From positions 1,116,001 to 1,180,000 of the forward strand of contig CBDHDW010000013.1 of the NCBI GenBank assembly GCA_965261915.1: a stretch of 64,000 bases of DNA, in the 5' to 3' direction. The DNA is from JAIBDK01 sp965261915. Its GTDB lineage: Bacteria > Pseudomonadota > Gammaproteobacteria > Arenicellales > Poriferihabitantaceae. Shown piece after piece: positions 16,541 through 24,461 of the stretch; the first letter of the stretch is position 1; every line of letters begins with the position of its first letter. A program made the position numbers and the translations under genes. The notes under the pieces were generated by a model. It was not told where the DNA came from and ran no database searches. It worked only from the letters and a program-made list of their open reading frames with translations.

Positions 16541-17020
16541 ATGGTTGCCCGACTTTTTCTGGCTATTGTCGCACTCATCGGCGTAATGTGGTATCTCGCC
16601 TGGTACAGCAAAGCCGATAAACAACAACGCAATAAATCCCTTATCAGCATTTTGTTGTATGGTTGCGCTTCCGCATTATTAATTCTCGTCATAACGGGAC
16701 GAATTCCCTGGTTATTTGCCATGCTCAGTGCTGCCACGCCCTGGATTAATCGCGCACTGACAGTAAAAATGATGTGGAATCGCTTCAATCAATCTGCCGG
16801 GGCTGACGACAAATCAAAATCAACCACTTCTTCAACACAAGATATGCGTGTAGCAGAAGCGCTGGAGATTTTGGGGCTGAAAGGAACTCCCGGAGAAGAG
16901 GAAATCATCGCCGCGCACAGGAAGCTCATGCAAAAAATCCACCCGGACAAGGGTGGAAACGAGTATCTGACAATTAAAATCAATCAGGCGAAAGACCTTC
17001 TTTTGAAAAACCATCAGTAA
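16541..17020 (+). CDS. Membrane-anchored J-domain protein
   Basis: A 159-residue protein with two hydrophobic segments (about 4-21 and 36-66), a short Ser/Thr-rich linker, and a C-terminal J domain. The J domain has A-L-E-I-L-G-L, A-H-R-K-L-M-Q-K and the H-P-D motif at 134-136. The layout resembles bacterial DnaJ-like proteins of the DjlC/Tim14 kind, which recruit DnaK to the membrane. Client unknown. It is divergent from the DUF924 gene with a 90-bp gap. Confidence 0.85.
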   Translation: MVARLFLAIVALIGVMWYLAWYSKADKQQRNKSLISILLYGCASALLILVITGRIPWLFAMLSAATPWINRALTVKMMWNRFNQSAGADDKSKSTTSSTQDMRVAEALEILGLKGTPGEEEIIAAHRKLMQKIHPDKGGNEYLTIKINQAKDLLLKNHQ

Positions 17021-17203
17021 CATCATAATTACAGATTTGGGATTTCAGCCAATTGGCACCTGATAATTTACATTACCGTAATATTATTACCTCACCTATC
17101 CCTTATCTTCTTTTCCACATTGTTATAAAATCGTGGCTGCTGTTTAAGCCGACCCGAACCCGTACTTTAACTGTATACGCTTATCAAACATCTCTGCTTC
17201 AAA

Positions 17204-18442
17204 TTGACTGCTTTGATGCTGATTCTTACCGCATCCGCATGGCCTGTCGCCATGAGTGTAGTCGATGCCGAACGAATCAGAAACTGGGGACTTACCAAGC
17301 AACATATCGCAAGCGTTCTAACGCCTTCCGTTAAAAAGAATCAGTTACCGGAAGCCATTACGATTCCTGAGTTTTCGCTGAAATCTCCATTAAATACCGC
17401 CTACACCGTGGATCCCGAACTGCAGTCCGAAGCTGACCGGATACTCGGAAAATACAACCCTGACTATGGTGTTTTTGTCGCCATCGACCCGGACACAGGA
17501 CATATTTTAGCTATGACTGACTCCAGCCGGGATCAGTTGGACCACGGAAATCTATCCATTGTAAACACCTTTCCAGCGGCATCGGTTTCAAAAATCATAA
17601 CCGCTGTTGCCGCCGTAAACGAGCATCATGCTGATAACAACACCATCATTCCGTTCAATGGCAAGTCCACGTCGTTATATAAAAAACATGTTTTTCGTCA
17701 CGAAAACAACCAATGGACCCGAAAATATACGTTGAATGAATCCTTTGCGAAATCAGTTAACCCGGTTTTTGGTCGTCTGGGTGCCGTTACCATGGGAGGT
17801 GAAACCATGATGGATTATTCCTACCGTCTGGGATTTAACGGCAGATTTGCTTCGGACTTTAACTTCGAAAATGGTCAGGTAGCGCTCGACGTTACCGATG
17901 AATGGCAGGTCGCAGAGATGGCTTCCGGCTACACAACTCGTAATACACTTTCACCTCTTCACGGCGCTATCCTGGCAGCAACAGCCATCAATGGCGGTAA
18001 TCTGGTGGCCCCCGTCATTGTAAAGTCGTTGACTGGACCTTATGGTATTCCAATTTATGTCCATGAACAGTCCGCGACCTCTCCGGCAATGTCTGCGCGG
18101 TCATCCCTTGAGTTAAAAAAAATGATGCAGTCTACGGTATCAATCGGTTCTGCTCGAAAATCATTTAGAGGATTCAATAAAAAAAATATCCGGGCAGGTG
18201 GAAAAACCGGGTCACTGACCGGCTATAAGCCACGAGGGAAATATGACTGGTTTGTGGGGTTCGGCGAAAATGGTACAAAAAAAATTGCTTTCGCGGTTCT
18301 CTGTATAAACAAGGAAAAATGGTACGTCAAGTCGGCACGAGTCGCGCGTGAGATGCTTGAATTTTATTTTCGCGAAACGTCTCCGCAAACCGCCTGGATT
18401 CCGCCTCATCGGCTGCACCGCAACGATTCCCCCAACGCTTAG
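17204..18442 (+). CDS. PBP-like transpeptidase domain protein, class B-like
   Basis: A 412-residue exported protein with a hydrophobic N-terminal segment ending near A-W-P-V-A. It contains only a penicillin-binding transpeptidase domain: Ser127-x-x-Lys130 (S-V-S-K), Ser184-x-Asn186 (S-V-N), and K-T-G at 334-336. The PBP dimerisation region and glycosyltransferase are missing, so it is shorter than FtsI or PBP2. It may be a peptidoglycan DD-transpeptidase or carboxypeptidase, or a beta-lactam-binding relative. The start could be TTG 17204 or ATG 17216; both keep the signal. Confidence 0.82.
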   Translation: MTALMLILTASAWPVAMSVVDAERIRNWGLTKQHIASVLTPSVKKNQLPEAITIPEFSLKSPLNTAYTVDPELQSEADRILGKYNPDYGVFVAIDPDTGHILAMTDSSRDQLDHGNLSIVNTFPAASVSKIITAVAAVNEHHADNNTIIPFNGKSTSLYKKHVFRHENNQWTRKYTLNESFAKSVNPVFGRLGAVTMGGETMMDYSYRLGFNGRFASDFNFENGQVALDVTDEWQVAEMASGYTTRNTLSPLHGAILAATAINGGNLVAPVIVKSLTGPYGIPIYVHEQSATSPAMSARSSLELKKMMQSTVSIGSARKSFRGFNKKNIRAGGKTGSLTGYKPRGKYDWFVGFGENGTKKIAFAVLCINKEKWYVKSARVAREMLEFYFRETSPQTAWIPPHRLHRNDSPNA

Positions 18443-18466
18443 TTTCAACTAAGCGGGAAAAGTAAT

Positions 18467-19339
18467 TTGAAACAATATCTGGATGCGGTTAAAGAAACTC
18501 TGGAAAAGGGTCAACGCAAACCCAACCGCACAGGCGTTGACACGATTTCGACGTTTAATATTAACTATGAGATTGATCTGCGTCAGGGATTTCCGTTACT
18601 GACCACCAAACAAATTTGCTGGAAAAATATTGTCATAGAAAATCTATGGTTTTTATCCGGAAAAACAGATATTGCACTATTAAAAAAGCACAATTGCAAA
18701 TTCTGGGATCCCTGGGCTGATGAAAATGGTAGGGTACCGAGCGCCTATGGTAACTTTTGGCGCCATTTCCCTTTGCCCGGTGACGGCAATACAAATGATC
18801 AGGTAGCGTATGTTGTCGGCCAGTTGAAGACCAATCCAATGAGTCGGCGGCTGGTTGTATCGGCCTGGGCACCCGGCAATGCGCAAACCAGTGCGCTACC
18901 GCCCTGCCATGCATTTTGGGTTTTAAATACGCAATTTGATGAGCTTGGCGAGGAAACATTATGCCTCCATCTTACCCAGCGAAGCGGTGATATCGCCCTT
19001 GGAGTTCCCTACAATATAGCTGGCTACGCGCTACTGCTTGAACTTTTCTCCAGATTCAGCGGGATCAAACTCGGTATTTTCGGTCATACCCTGATCGACG
19101 CGCATATCTATACGGCGAAAGCGAATGGTGATATGTCTGAGTATGATCACATTCCAGGCCTGCAAATGCAATTAAACAGAACACCGCACGCCTTGCCATC
19201 TCTCGAAATTGATCCGGCGATTCAGTCGCTGGATGATATTGAGCCGCTGTTATCTCTTGAAACAGAAGAGATCATGTCCCATTTTGTACTGCACAACTAC
19301 AACCCTTATCCTGCCATTAACTTTAAAGTGGCAGTTTAA
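18467..19339 (+). CDS. thyA: Thymidylate synthase
   Basis: A 290-residue ThyA that converts dUMP to dTMP with methylenetetrahydrofolate. Conserved features: R-T-G-x-D-T near residue 22, F-P-L-L-T-T-K, W-D-P-W-A-D-E, the catalytic Cys in L-P-P-C-H-A-F-W, R-S-G-D-I-x-L-G-V-P-Y-N, and H-I-Y near the end. The start is TTG at 18467, in the correct place for the family N-terminus M-K-Q-Y-L. folA follows 12 bases later, the usual folate pair. Confidence 0.95.
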   Translation: MKQYLDAVKETLEKGQRKPNRTGVDTISTFNINYEIDLRQGFPLLTTKQICWKNIVIENLWFLSGKTDIALLKKHNCKFWDPWADENGRVPSAYGNFWRHFPLPGDGNTNDQVAYVVGQLKTNPMSRRLVVSAWAPGNAQTSALPPCHAFWVLNTQFDELGEETLCLHLTQRSGDIALGVPYNIAGYALLLELFSRFSGIKLGIFGHTLIDAHIYTAKANGDMSEYDHIPGLQMQLNRTPHALPSLEIDPAIQSLDDIEPLLSLETEEIMSHFVLHNYNPYPAINFKVAV

Positions 19340-19351
19340 GGTCAGTTACTA

Positions 19352-19840
19352 ATGTCTGAATCGTTGCAGCTGCCTCTACGCGGCGCCATCGTCGCCATGA
19401 CCGAAGACCGAGTGATTGGACTACACGGCAAAATTCCCTGGTACTATTCCGCTGACCTCAAGCGATTTAAACGCCGGACAATGGACTCGACCATCGTTAT
19501 GGGACGCCTGACCTGGGAATCCATTGGCAGTAAACCGTTACCGGGAAGGCGAAATATTGTGATAAGCCGAAATCCCGTTCAGCATGTAGAAAGCTTTACA
19601 TCGGTAGAATACGCATTAAACTGGTGCGAGTCGGAAGATACTTGGGTCATTGGCGGGGGACAAATTTATCAAGCCTCAATGCAATGGTTGAATTTACTCG
19701 ATGTCACATTTGTCCCCGAAAAGATCAACCACCCGGAAGCCGTCCGATTTCCAGTGATCGATCCTAAAGCCTGGATTGAATCAGAATCGAGTGCGTCAGA
19801 TAACACCCGATTAAAAAATGTACTCTACCGCCGAAAATAA
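19352..19840 (+). CDS. folA: Dihydrofolate reductase
   Basis: A 162-residue DHFR that reduces dihydrofolate produced by ThyA. Features: I-V-A-M-T-E-D-R-V-I-G near the start, K-I-P-W-Y, D-L-K-R-F-K, the M-G-R-L-T-W-E-S-I-G NADPH site, L-P-G-R-R-N-I-V-I-S-R and V-I-G-G-G-Q-I-Y. Adjacent to thyA and likely co-transcribed. Confidence 0.95.
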   Translation: MSESLQLPLRGAIVAMTEDRVIGLHGKIPWYYSADLKRFKRRTMDSTIVMGRLTWESIGSKPLPGRRNIVISRNPVQHVESFTSVEYALNWCESEDTWVIGGGQIYQASMQWLNLLDVTFVPEKINHPEAVRFPVIDPKAWIESESSASDNTRLKNVLYRRK

Positions 19841-19906
19841 CACATCTGGCTTTTGGCAATTATCGATCCCACATAACGACTATCGTCTCTAATCCAGAAT
19901 TATTTA

Positions 19907-21970
19907 ATGAGCACCCTCAATTCACGAGAATTTCTAAAGCACATTCTATTTGGCATAGCCGGCTCAGCAACCGTGCTGGGATTTTTGTTTTATGCCACCT
20001 CAAATTCCAGCGAATCTTTCTCTCCACAAAGCATTTTCGATACTCTCTCGAATAGCTCCATTACGCTTTTCGCCATTTATATCCTGCTCGCGGTGATCGG
20101 TATTGTTGTACGCGCATATCGCTATCAAATCCTGATTAGCGCTGCCGGTGAGCCTGGCGATAGCACTCCGCCGATGAAATCCATGATATGGATTACCGCA
20201 GTTCGAGGAATGGTCGTCGATCTGTTACCCGCCAGATTAGGGGAACTGGTCTATGTCGCGCTACTAAAGCGATTTGGCGGCACCCAGATTACCAGCGGTT
20301 TATCTTCTTTAGTGTTTGCAATGGTTCTGGATATTGCGGTTTTAGCGCCGCTCGCTGTGGTGTTAATTTTGTTAATCGGATTTCCCAACAATGCACCGTT
20401 GAAAGTTGCATTGATCGCCATATTCGTTGTTACCTCATTTTATATTGGCGTGAGATTTATTCTTCCGCATATCCACAATTTTGTAAAAACACACACATCC
20501 GGTCATTCCGGTCATTCCGGGCTGGTGGGAAAAATTTCCGGCTTTATAACGGGTTTGATGGCTGCGGCTGAATCAACCATACGCGCCGGAATATTTTTTA
20601 AGGTCGTGCTGCTCACGGTCATCGTAAGAGCATTGAAGTACGTCGGATTATTGATTCTGTTTCACAGCGTTGCGTCCGCAAGTTTTCCCGAACTGGATTT
20701 TATCAAGCCCTTTGAAACGCTGGCAGCAATGATCGCTTCGGAAATGACCGCGGCTCTGCCGATTCCCACCCTCATGAGCTTCGGCGCCTGGGAAGTTGGT
20801 GGTATGACGTTTATGGCTTTCCTGGGGGCACCACCACAATCGTCGTTAATCACGCTTATTGCGGTTCATATTCTGACTCAATCCGTTGACTATGGCATTG
20901 GCCTGTTTGCATTGCTCACACTTTTCCTAAACCAGGCTTCACACATAAAACAAACGAAAGGGTTTAGAAAGCCACCCATTATCCCCGTCACTGTCGCTCT
21001 GGTATCCCTGGCAGGTACTTATCTGGCATGGGCTCAGTATAACGACTCAAACCGGGAATATTCCGATAACAATCAAATGGTGTCAAAAATTGACCCCCAT
21101 CAGCTGCCACAGTGGTTAAAAGATACCGAAGGCAAGATCGTTTGGGCATCCAACCGTATGGGCAATCACAATATCATGATGATGACTTTGCCAGAAATGA
21201 CCGTGCGCGCCCTCACGGTCCACCCACATACGGAAACGCATCCCAGAATATCGCCTGATGGAAACAAGGTTATATTCTCTCGCTCCCACGAGTTGTGGCA
21301 GTCCTGGAGGATTCAAAAACCCTGGGATGTCTGGCTCAAAGACCTGGAAACAAATAAAGAAACCAGAGTCGCCAAGCACGGTATGTCGGCCTCCTGGTCA
21401 GAGGATGGAAAAAAGATTTATTTTTATCGACACCCGGGGGAGATCTGGCAATACGATTTAGCGTCTAAAAAAGAATCTGTTCTCTATAAAAAGAATCAAC
21501 CAGGCATGCCCAACCAGGAATTATTTTGGCCATCGATCAATAGCAAGGGCGAACTTGCCGTTGCGTTTCGCGATTTGGGGAGACCAACCAATATCATTGT
21601 AGATCAGGATGGAAATCGTACCGATGTTGCTCCAGGCTGCATGCTGACGTGGACCCCTTCGGGAGAACAGGCATTCTTTATCTCCAGCAAAGACGGCGGA
21701 AAACACAAAAACCAGATCAATCTCTACGATCCAGACACGGGTAGTATTTCCAGGCTTTTGGATTTACCGGGTGATTTGAGTCACGAATATTTTCCAAAAC
21801 TTGATCACTCAGAAAAATTTCTGATTTTTTCAGCCTCCGACGGCGGCCACGAACCTGACATTGAAGACTACGAAATCTTTATCTGGAAAACCAACCAAAA
21901 ACCTGAGGACGCAGTCCGATTAACTTTCGACAAAGGTAATGACAGCTGGCCGGATATCTACCTGAAGTAA
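19907..21970 (+). CDS. Fused LPG-synthase-type membrane protein with TolB-like beta-propeller
   Basis: A 687-residue protein. Residues 1-345 form about eight membrane helices of the lysylphosphatidylglycerol synthase transmembrane/UPF0104 type, with A-V-R-G-M-V-V-D-L-L-P-A-R-L-G-E-L and I-A-S-E-M-T-A-A-L-P-I-P-T. A further helix near 360-380 is followed by a C-terminal domain with repeated P-R-I-S-P-D-G-N-K-V-I-F-S and W-S-E-D-G-K-K-I-Y-F blades, a PD40/TolB-like propeller, placed in the periplasm by topology. The aminoacyltransferase domain of true LPG synthases is absent. Function unknown; a lipid or glycolipid export role with a sensing propeller is only a guess. Confidence 0.82.
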   Translation: MSTLNSREFLKHILFGIAGSATVLGFLFYATSNSSESFSPQSIFDTLSNSSITLFAIYILLAVIGIVVRAYRYQILISAAGEPGDSTPPMKSMIWITAVRGMVVDLLPARLGELVYVALLKRFGGTQITSGLSSLVFAMVLDIAVLAPLAVVLILLIGFPNNAPLKVALIAIFVVTSFYIGVRFILPHIHNFVKTHTSGHSGHSGLVGKISGFITGLMAAAESTIRAGIFFKVVLLTVIVRALKYVGLLILFHSVASASFPELDFIKPFETLAAMIASEMTAALPIPTLMSFGAWEVGGMTFMAFLGAPPQSSLITLIAVHILTQSVDYGIGLFALLTLFLNQASHIKQTKGFRKPPIIPVTVALVSLAGTYLAWAQYNDSNREYSDNNQMVSKIDPHQLPQWLKDTEGKIVWASNRMGNHNIMMMTLPEMTVRALTVHPHTETHPRISPDGNKVIFSRSHELWQSWRIQKPWDVWLKDLETNKETRVAKHGMSASWSEDGKKIYFYRHPGEIWQYDLASKKESVLYKKNQPGMPNQELFWPSINSKGELAVAFRDLGRPTNIIVDQDGNRTDVAPGCMLTWTPSGEQAFFISSKDGGKHKNQINLYDPDTGSISRLLDLPGDLSHEYFPKLDHSEKFLIFSASDGGHEPDIEDYEIFIWKTNQKPEDAVRLTFDKGNDSWPDIYLK

Positions 21971-21983
21971 CTCAAGGCTGCCG

Positions 21984-22991
21984 CTAATCGGGGGTGTTTG
22001 CCGTCACCACGATTCTTCTCGGGGCGGGATATCCCTCTATGGTTTTTGAAGAATCTGCCGAATCAAGAAAATCCTGCAGCGATTCAAAATCCATCCATCG
22101 CGTTTTTCGCTGCTCGTCAATCGTTGTTCGAGAAATATCAAGCGTTCGAATATTTTCAAAACCCGCTTCATGCAATAGCAAATTCAAGGCCTTTTCTGTC
22201 GGAACGCTCCAGACATTGGGCATCTTTGCATAGCTTCCTTCCGGTATCAGGCAAGTGTCGGAATCCCCTTCAATTACCAGAGTCTCGAGAATAAGCTCCC
22301 CTCCCGGCCGCATACATTCCGACAATTCAACCAAATGCTGTCGCGGATTCTTTCTATGGTACAAAATCCCCATGTCGAAAATGGAATCAAAGTATATATT
22401 TGCATCTACAACATGGTGACGGGGATATTCCTCAAACCGAAGCGGGAGTATCGCTGCGGGCAAATTTTTCACATAATGTTTTACCGTATTGAATTGACAG
22501 GTAAATAATTGTGAAGGCTCTATTCCGAGTACGTATCTTGCACCCGCACCCAACATACGGCAAATATAGTATCCGTTGCCGCAGCCAACATCGAGCACCA
22601 ATCTGTTTTCCAGGGGTTGGATAGATTTTGATAATCGATTCCATTTCAAACTTGATCTCCATTCAGCATCAACCGTAATTCCGAAAAAATCAAACGGTCC
22701 TTTACGCCAGGGTTTAAATGACTGCAGCAGGCTCAGCAGCGCTGCCTTTTCAAGCGCACTCAATTCATCAGCGCCACCTATTGCCGGGCAATCCAGATCG
22801 AATTGGAAAACGCTCGTTTCATAGTCTTTCAGCCGCTGTAAATCCTCTAACCAGCGATTGAGATGGCCGTGCCGCCTAATCGCAACAACTTCGGATACAG
22901 AACGGTGAAGATTTTCACTGACACGTTGAAGAGGTGTCGAAGAAAAATCAGGATAGATCGCCGCGTCGTCACTCACCGGTAATATCGACAC
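21984..22991 (-). CDS. cmoB: tRNA U34 carboxymethyltransferase
   Basis: A 335-residue class I methyltransferase-fold enzyme. It transfers the carboxymethyl group of carboxy-SAM to 5-hydroxyuridine at the wobble position. Seen: W-R-K-G-P-F-x-x-F-G-I-x-V-D-A-E-W-R-S-x-x-K-W, the V-L-D-V-G-C-G-N-G-Y-Y SAM loop, G-I-E-P-S, and M-G-I-L-Y-H-R-K-N-P. Its GTG start directly follows the stop of the epimerase gene. No cmoA, its usual partner, lies in the window. Confidence 0.93.
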   Translation of the reverse strand: MSILPVSDDAAIYPDFSSTPLQRVSENLHRSVSEVVAIRRHGHLNRWLEDLQRLKDYETSVFQFDLDCPAIGGADELSALEKAALLSLLQSFKPWRKGPFDFFGITVDAEWRSSLKWNRLSKSIQPLENRLVLDVGCGNGYYICRMLGAGARYVLGIEPSQLFTCQFNTVKHYVKNLPAAILPLRFEEYPRHHVVDANIYFDSIFDMGILYHRKNPRQHLVELSECMRPGGELILETLVIEGDSDTCLIPEGSYAKMPNVWSVPTEKALNLLLHEAGFENIRTLDISRTTIDEQRKTRWMDFESLQDFLDSADSSKTIEGYPAPRRIVVTANTPD

Positions 22992-23396
22992 TCATACCTG
23001 TTCGAGTTCGATTAATGTTCCCAAACCATCTTTCGGATGCAGGAAAATTACGGGCTTATTGTGCGCTCCAATTGCCGGCTTGCCATTGCCGAGCACGCGC
23101 AGACCGGAATTCAGCAAACTCTGAGTGGCGGATTCAATATCATCCACCTCATAGCACACATGGTGCATACCACCCTGCGGATTTTTCTCGAGGAATTTTC
23201 CGATGGGGGAGTTTTCGCCCAGTGGATATAAAAGCTCAATTGTTGTATTTGGCAGATTAACAAAAACAGTGGTCACACCATGGTCAGGCAAATTCAATTC
23301 TTCTGATACGTCAGCGCCGAACTGATCGCGGTATAATGCAGATGCGACTTTTAAATCCGGAACCGCGATTGCGATATGGTTGAGTTTCCCTATCAT
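22992..23396 (-). CDS. mce: Methylmalonyl-CoA epimerase
   Basis: A 134-residue VOC-fold enzyme that interconverts the (S) and (R) forms of methylmalonyl-CoA between carboxylase and mutase. Motifs: L-N-H-I-A-I-A-V-P-D-L, the metal-ligand region G-M-H-H-V-C-Y-E-V-D-D-I, and F-L-H-P-K-D-G-L-G-T-L-I-E-L-E at the C-terminus. Part of the propionate cluster, 75 bp after meaB and directly abutting cmoB. Confidence 0.93.
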   Translation of the reverse strand: MIGKLNHIAIAVPDLKVASALYRDQFGADVSEELNLPDHGVTTVFVNLPNTTIELLYPLGENSPIGKFLEKNPQGGMHHVCYEVDDIESATQSLLNSGLRVLGNGKPAIGAHNKPVIFLHPKDGLGTLIELEQV

Positions 23397-23471
23397 CTCA
23401 ACATCACCCGTTTAGTCCGATTATCGGAAGATTTGGATTTCCCTGTTAAAACAATATTGGCAGACATAAAC

Positions 23472-24461
23472 TCACCTAACCTGATCTTTCATAAATTCGG
23501 AAACCAGCGTCTCTGCGGCAACGCTTGGCGCTAACTCTCCTGACATCACGGATTCCTGCAAATCATCAAGTGACTGCTGTACCGCTTTACTGCTTTTTAA
23601 TTTCCCAAGCAGTCGTTCATGCGTCTCCGTCCATAACCAGTTTTTACGTTGTTTCCGGCGAATAGAATCCAAAAGTTCATCTTCGACAAGCCGTTTATGA
23701 AAAGCACTTACGTTGTCCCACACTGCTTCAATAGCGGTGGCTTGCAGTGCTGATAGCGTCAATACCGGAACTGACCAGTTCGGCAATCTGGGTTTTATCA
23801 GCCGCAAAGCCTGCTGAACATCCGCTGCCGATAAATTTGCTCTGGCTTTTAAATCGCCATCTGCTTTATTCACGACCACCATATCCGCCAGCTCTATAAT
23901 ACCGCGTTTTATACCCTGCAAATCATCCCCACCGCCAGGCAGCAGCATAAGAAGAAATAAATCGGTCATATTGCTAACCATGGTTTCTGACTGACCTACA
24001 CCAACAGTTTCAACAATAATCACATCAAATCCCGCTGCTTCACATAAAACGATGGCTTCACGGGTTCGCCGCGCCACACCGCCCAACGATTGACCTGCCG
24101 GACTGGGTCGTATAAACGCGCGTGTATTGGTCGCCAACGTCGGCATTCGGGTTTTATCAGCCAATATTGAACCGCCGTTCAGTGTCGAACTCGGATCAAT
24201 CGCAAGCACCGCCAGATTGTGTCCGTTGGCGATAACCTGATTTCCAAACTGCTCAATAAAGGTCGACTTGCCGACTCCGGGAACGCCGGTTAATCCGATA
24301 CGAATAGAATTTCCACTTAATGGCGCAGCCTCACTCAACAATTGTTCCGCTGCTACGCGGTGATCTGGCCGAGAGGACTCCAGCAAGGTAATTCCCTTGG
24401 ATAGTGCTTTTCTATCACCCTTACATAACGCAGCAAAATCCAGTTGGTCGGGATTGTTCAC
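23472..24461 (-). CDS. meaB: MeaB, methylmalonyl-CoA mutase-associated GTPase
   Basis: A 329-residue G3E-type P-loop GTPase that guards and reloads the B12 cofactor of methylmalonyl-CoA mutase. Motifs: G-x-x-G-V-G-K-S-T (Walker A in I-G-L-T-G-V-P-G-V-G-K-S-T), A-I-D-P-S-S, I-V-E-T-V-G-V-G-Q-S-E, and V-V-N-K-A-D. The GTG start overlaps the pccA stop by four bases. Confidence 0.93.
   Translation of the reverse strand: MNNPDQLDFAALCKGDRKALSKGITLLESSRPDHRVAAEQLLSEAAPLSGNSIRIGLTGVPGVGKSTFIEQFGNQVIANGHNLAVLAIDPSSTLNGGSILADKTRMPTLATNTRAFIRPSPAGQSLGGVARRTREAIVLCEAAGFDVIIVETVGVGQSETMVSNMTDLFLLMLLPGGGDDLQGIKRGIIELADMVVVNKADGDLKARANLSAADVQQALRLIKPRLPNWSVPVLTLSALQATAIEAVWDNVSAFHKRLVEDELLDSIRRKQRKNWLWTETHERLLGKLKSSKAVQQSLDDLQESVMSGELAPSVAAETLVSEFMKDQVR

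Noticed and set aside
20500..20525. Short GGTCATTCC tandem repeat
   Set aside because: It encodes a G-H-S repeat in frame inside a membrane-protein loop and is too short to be a separate element.
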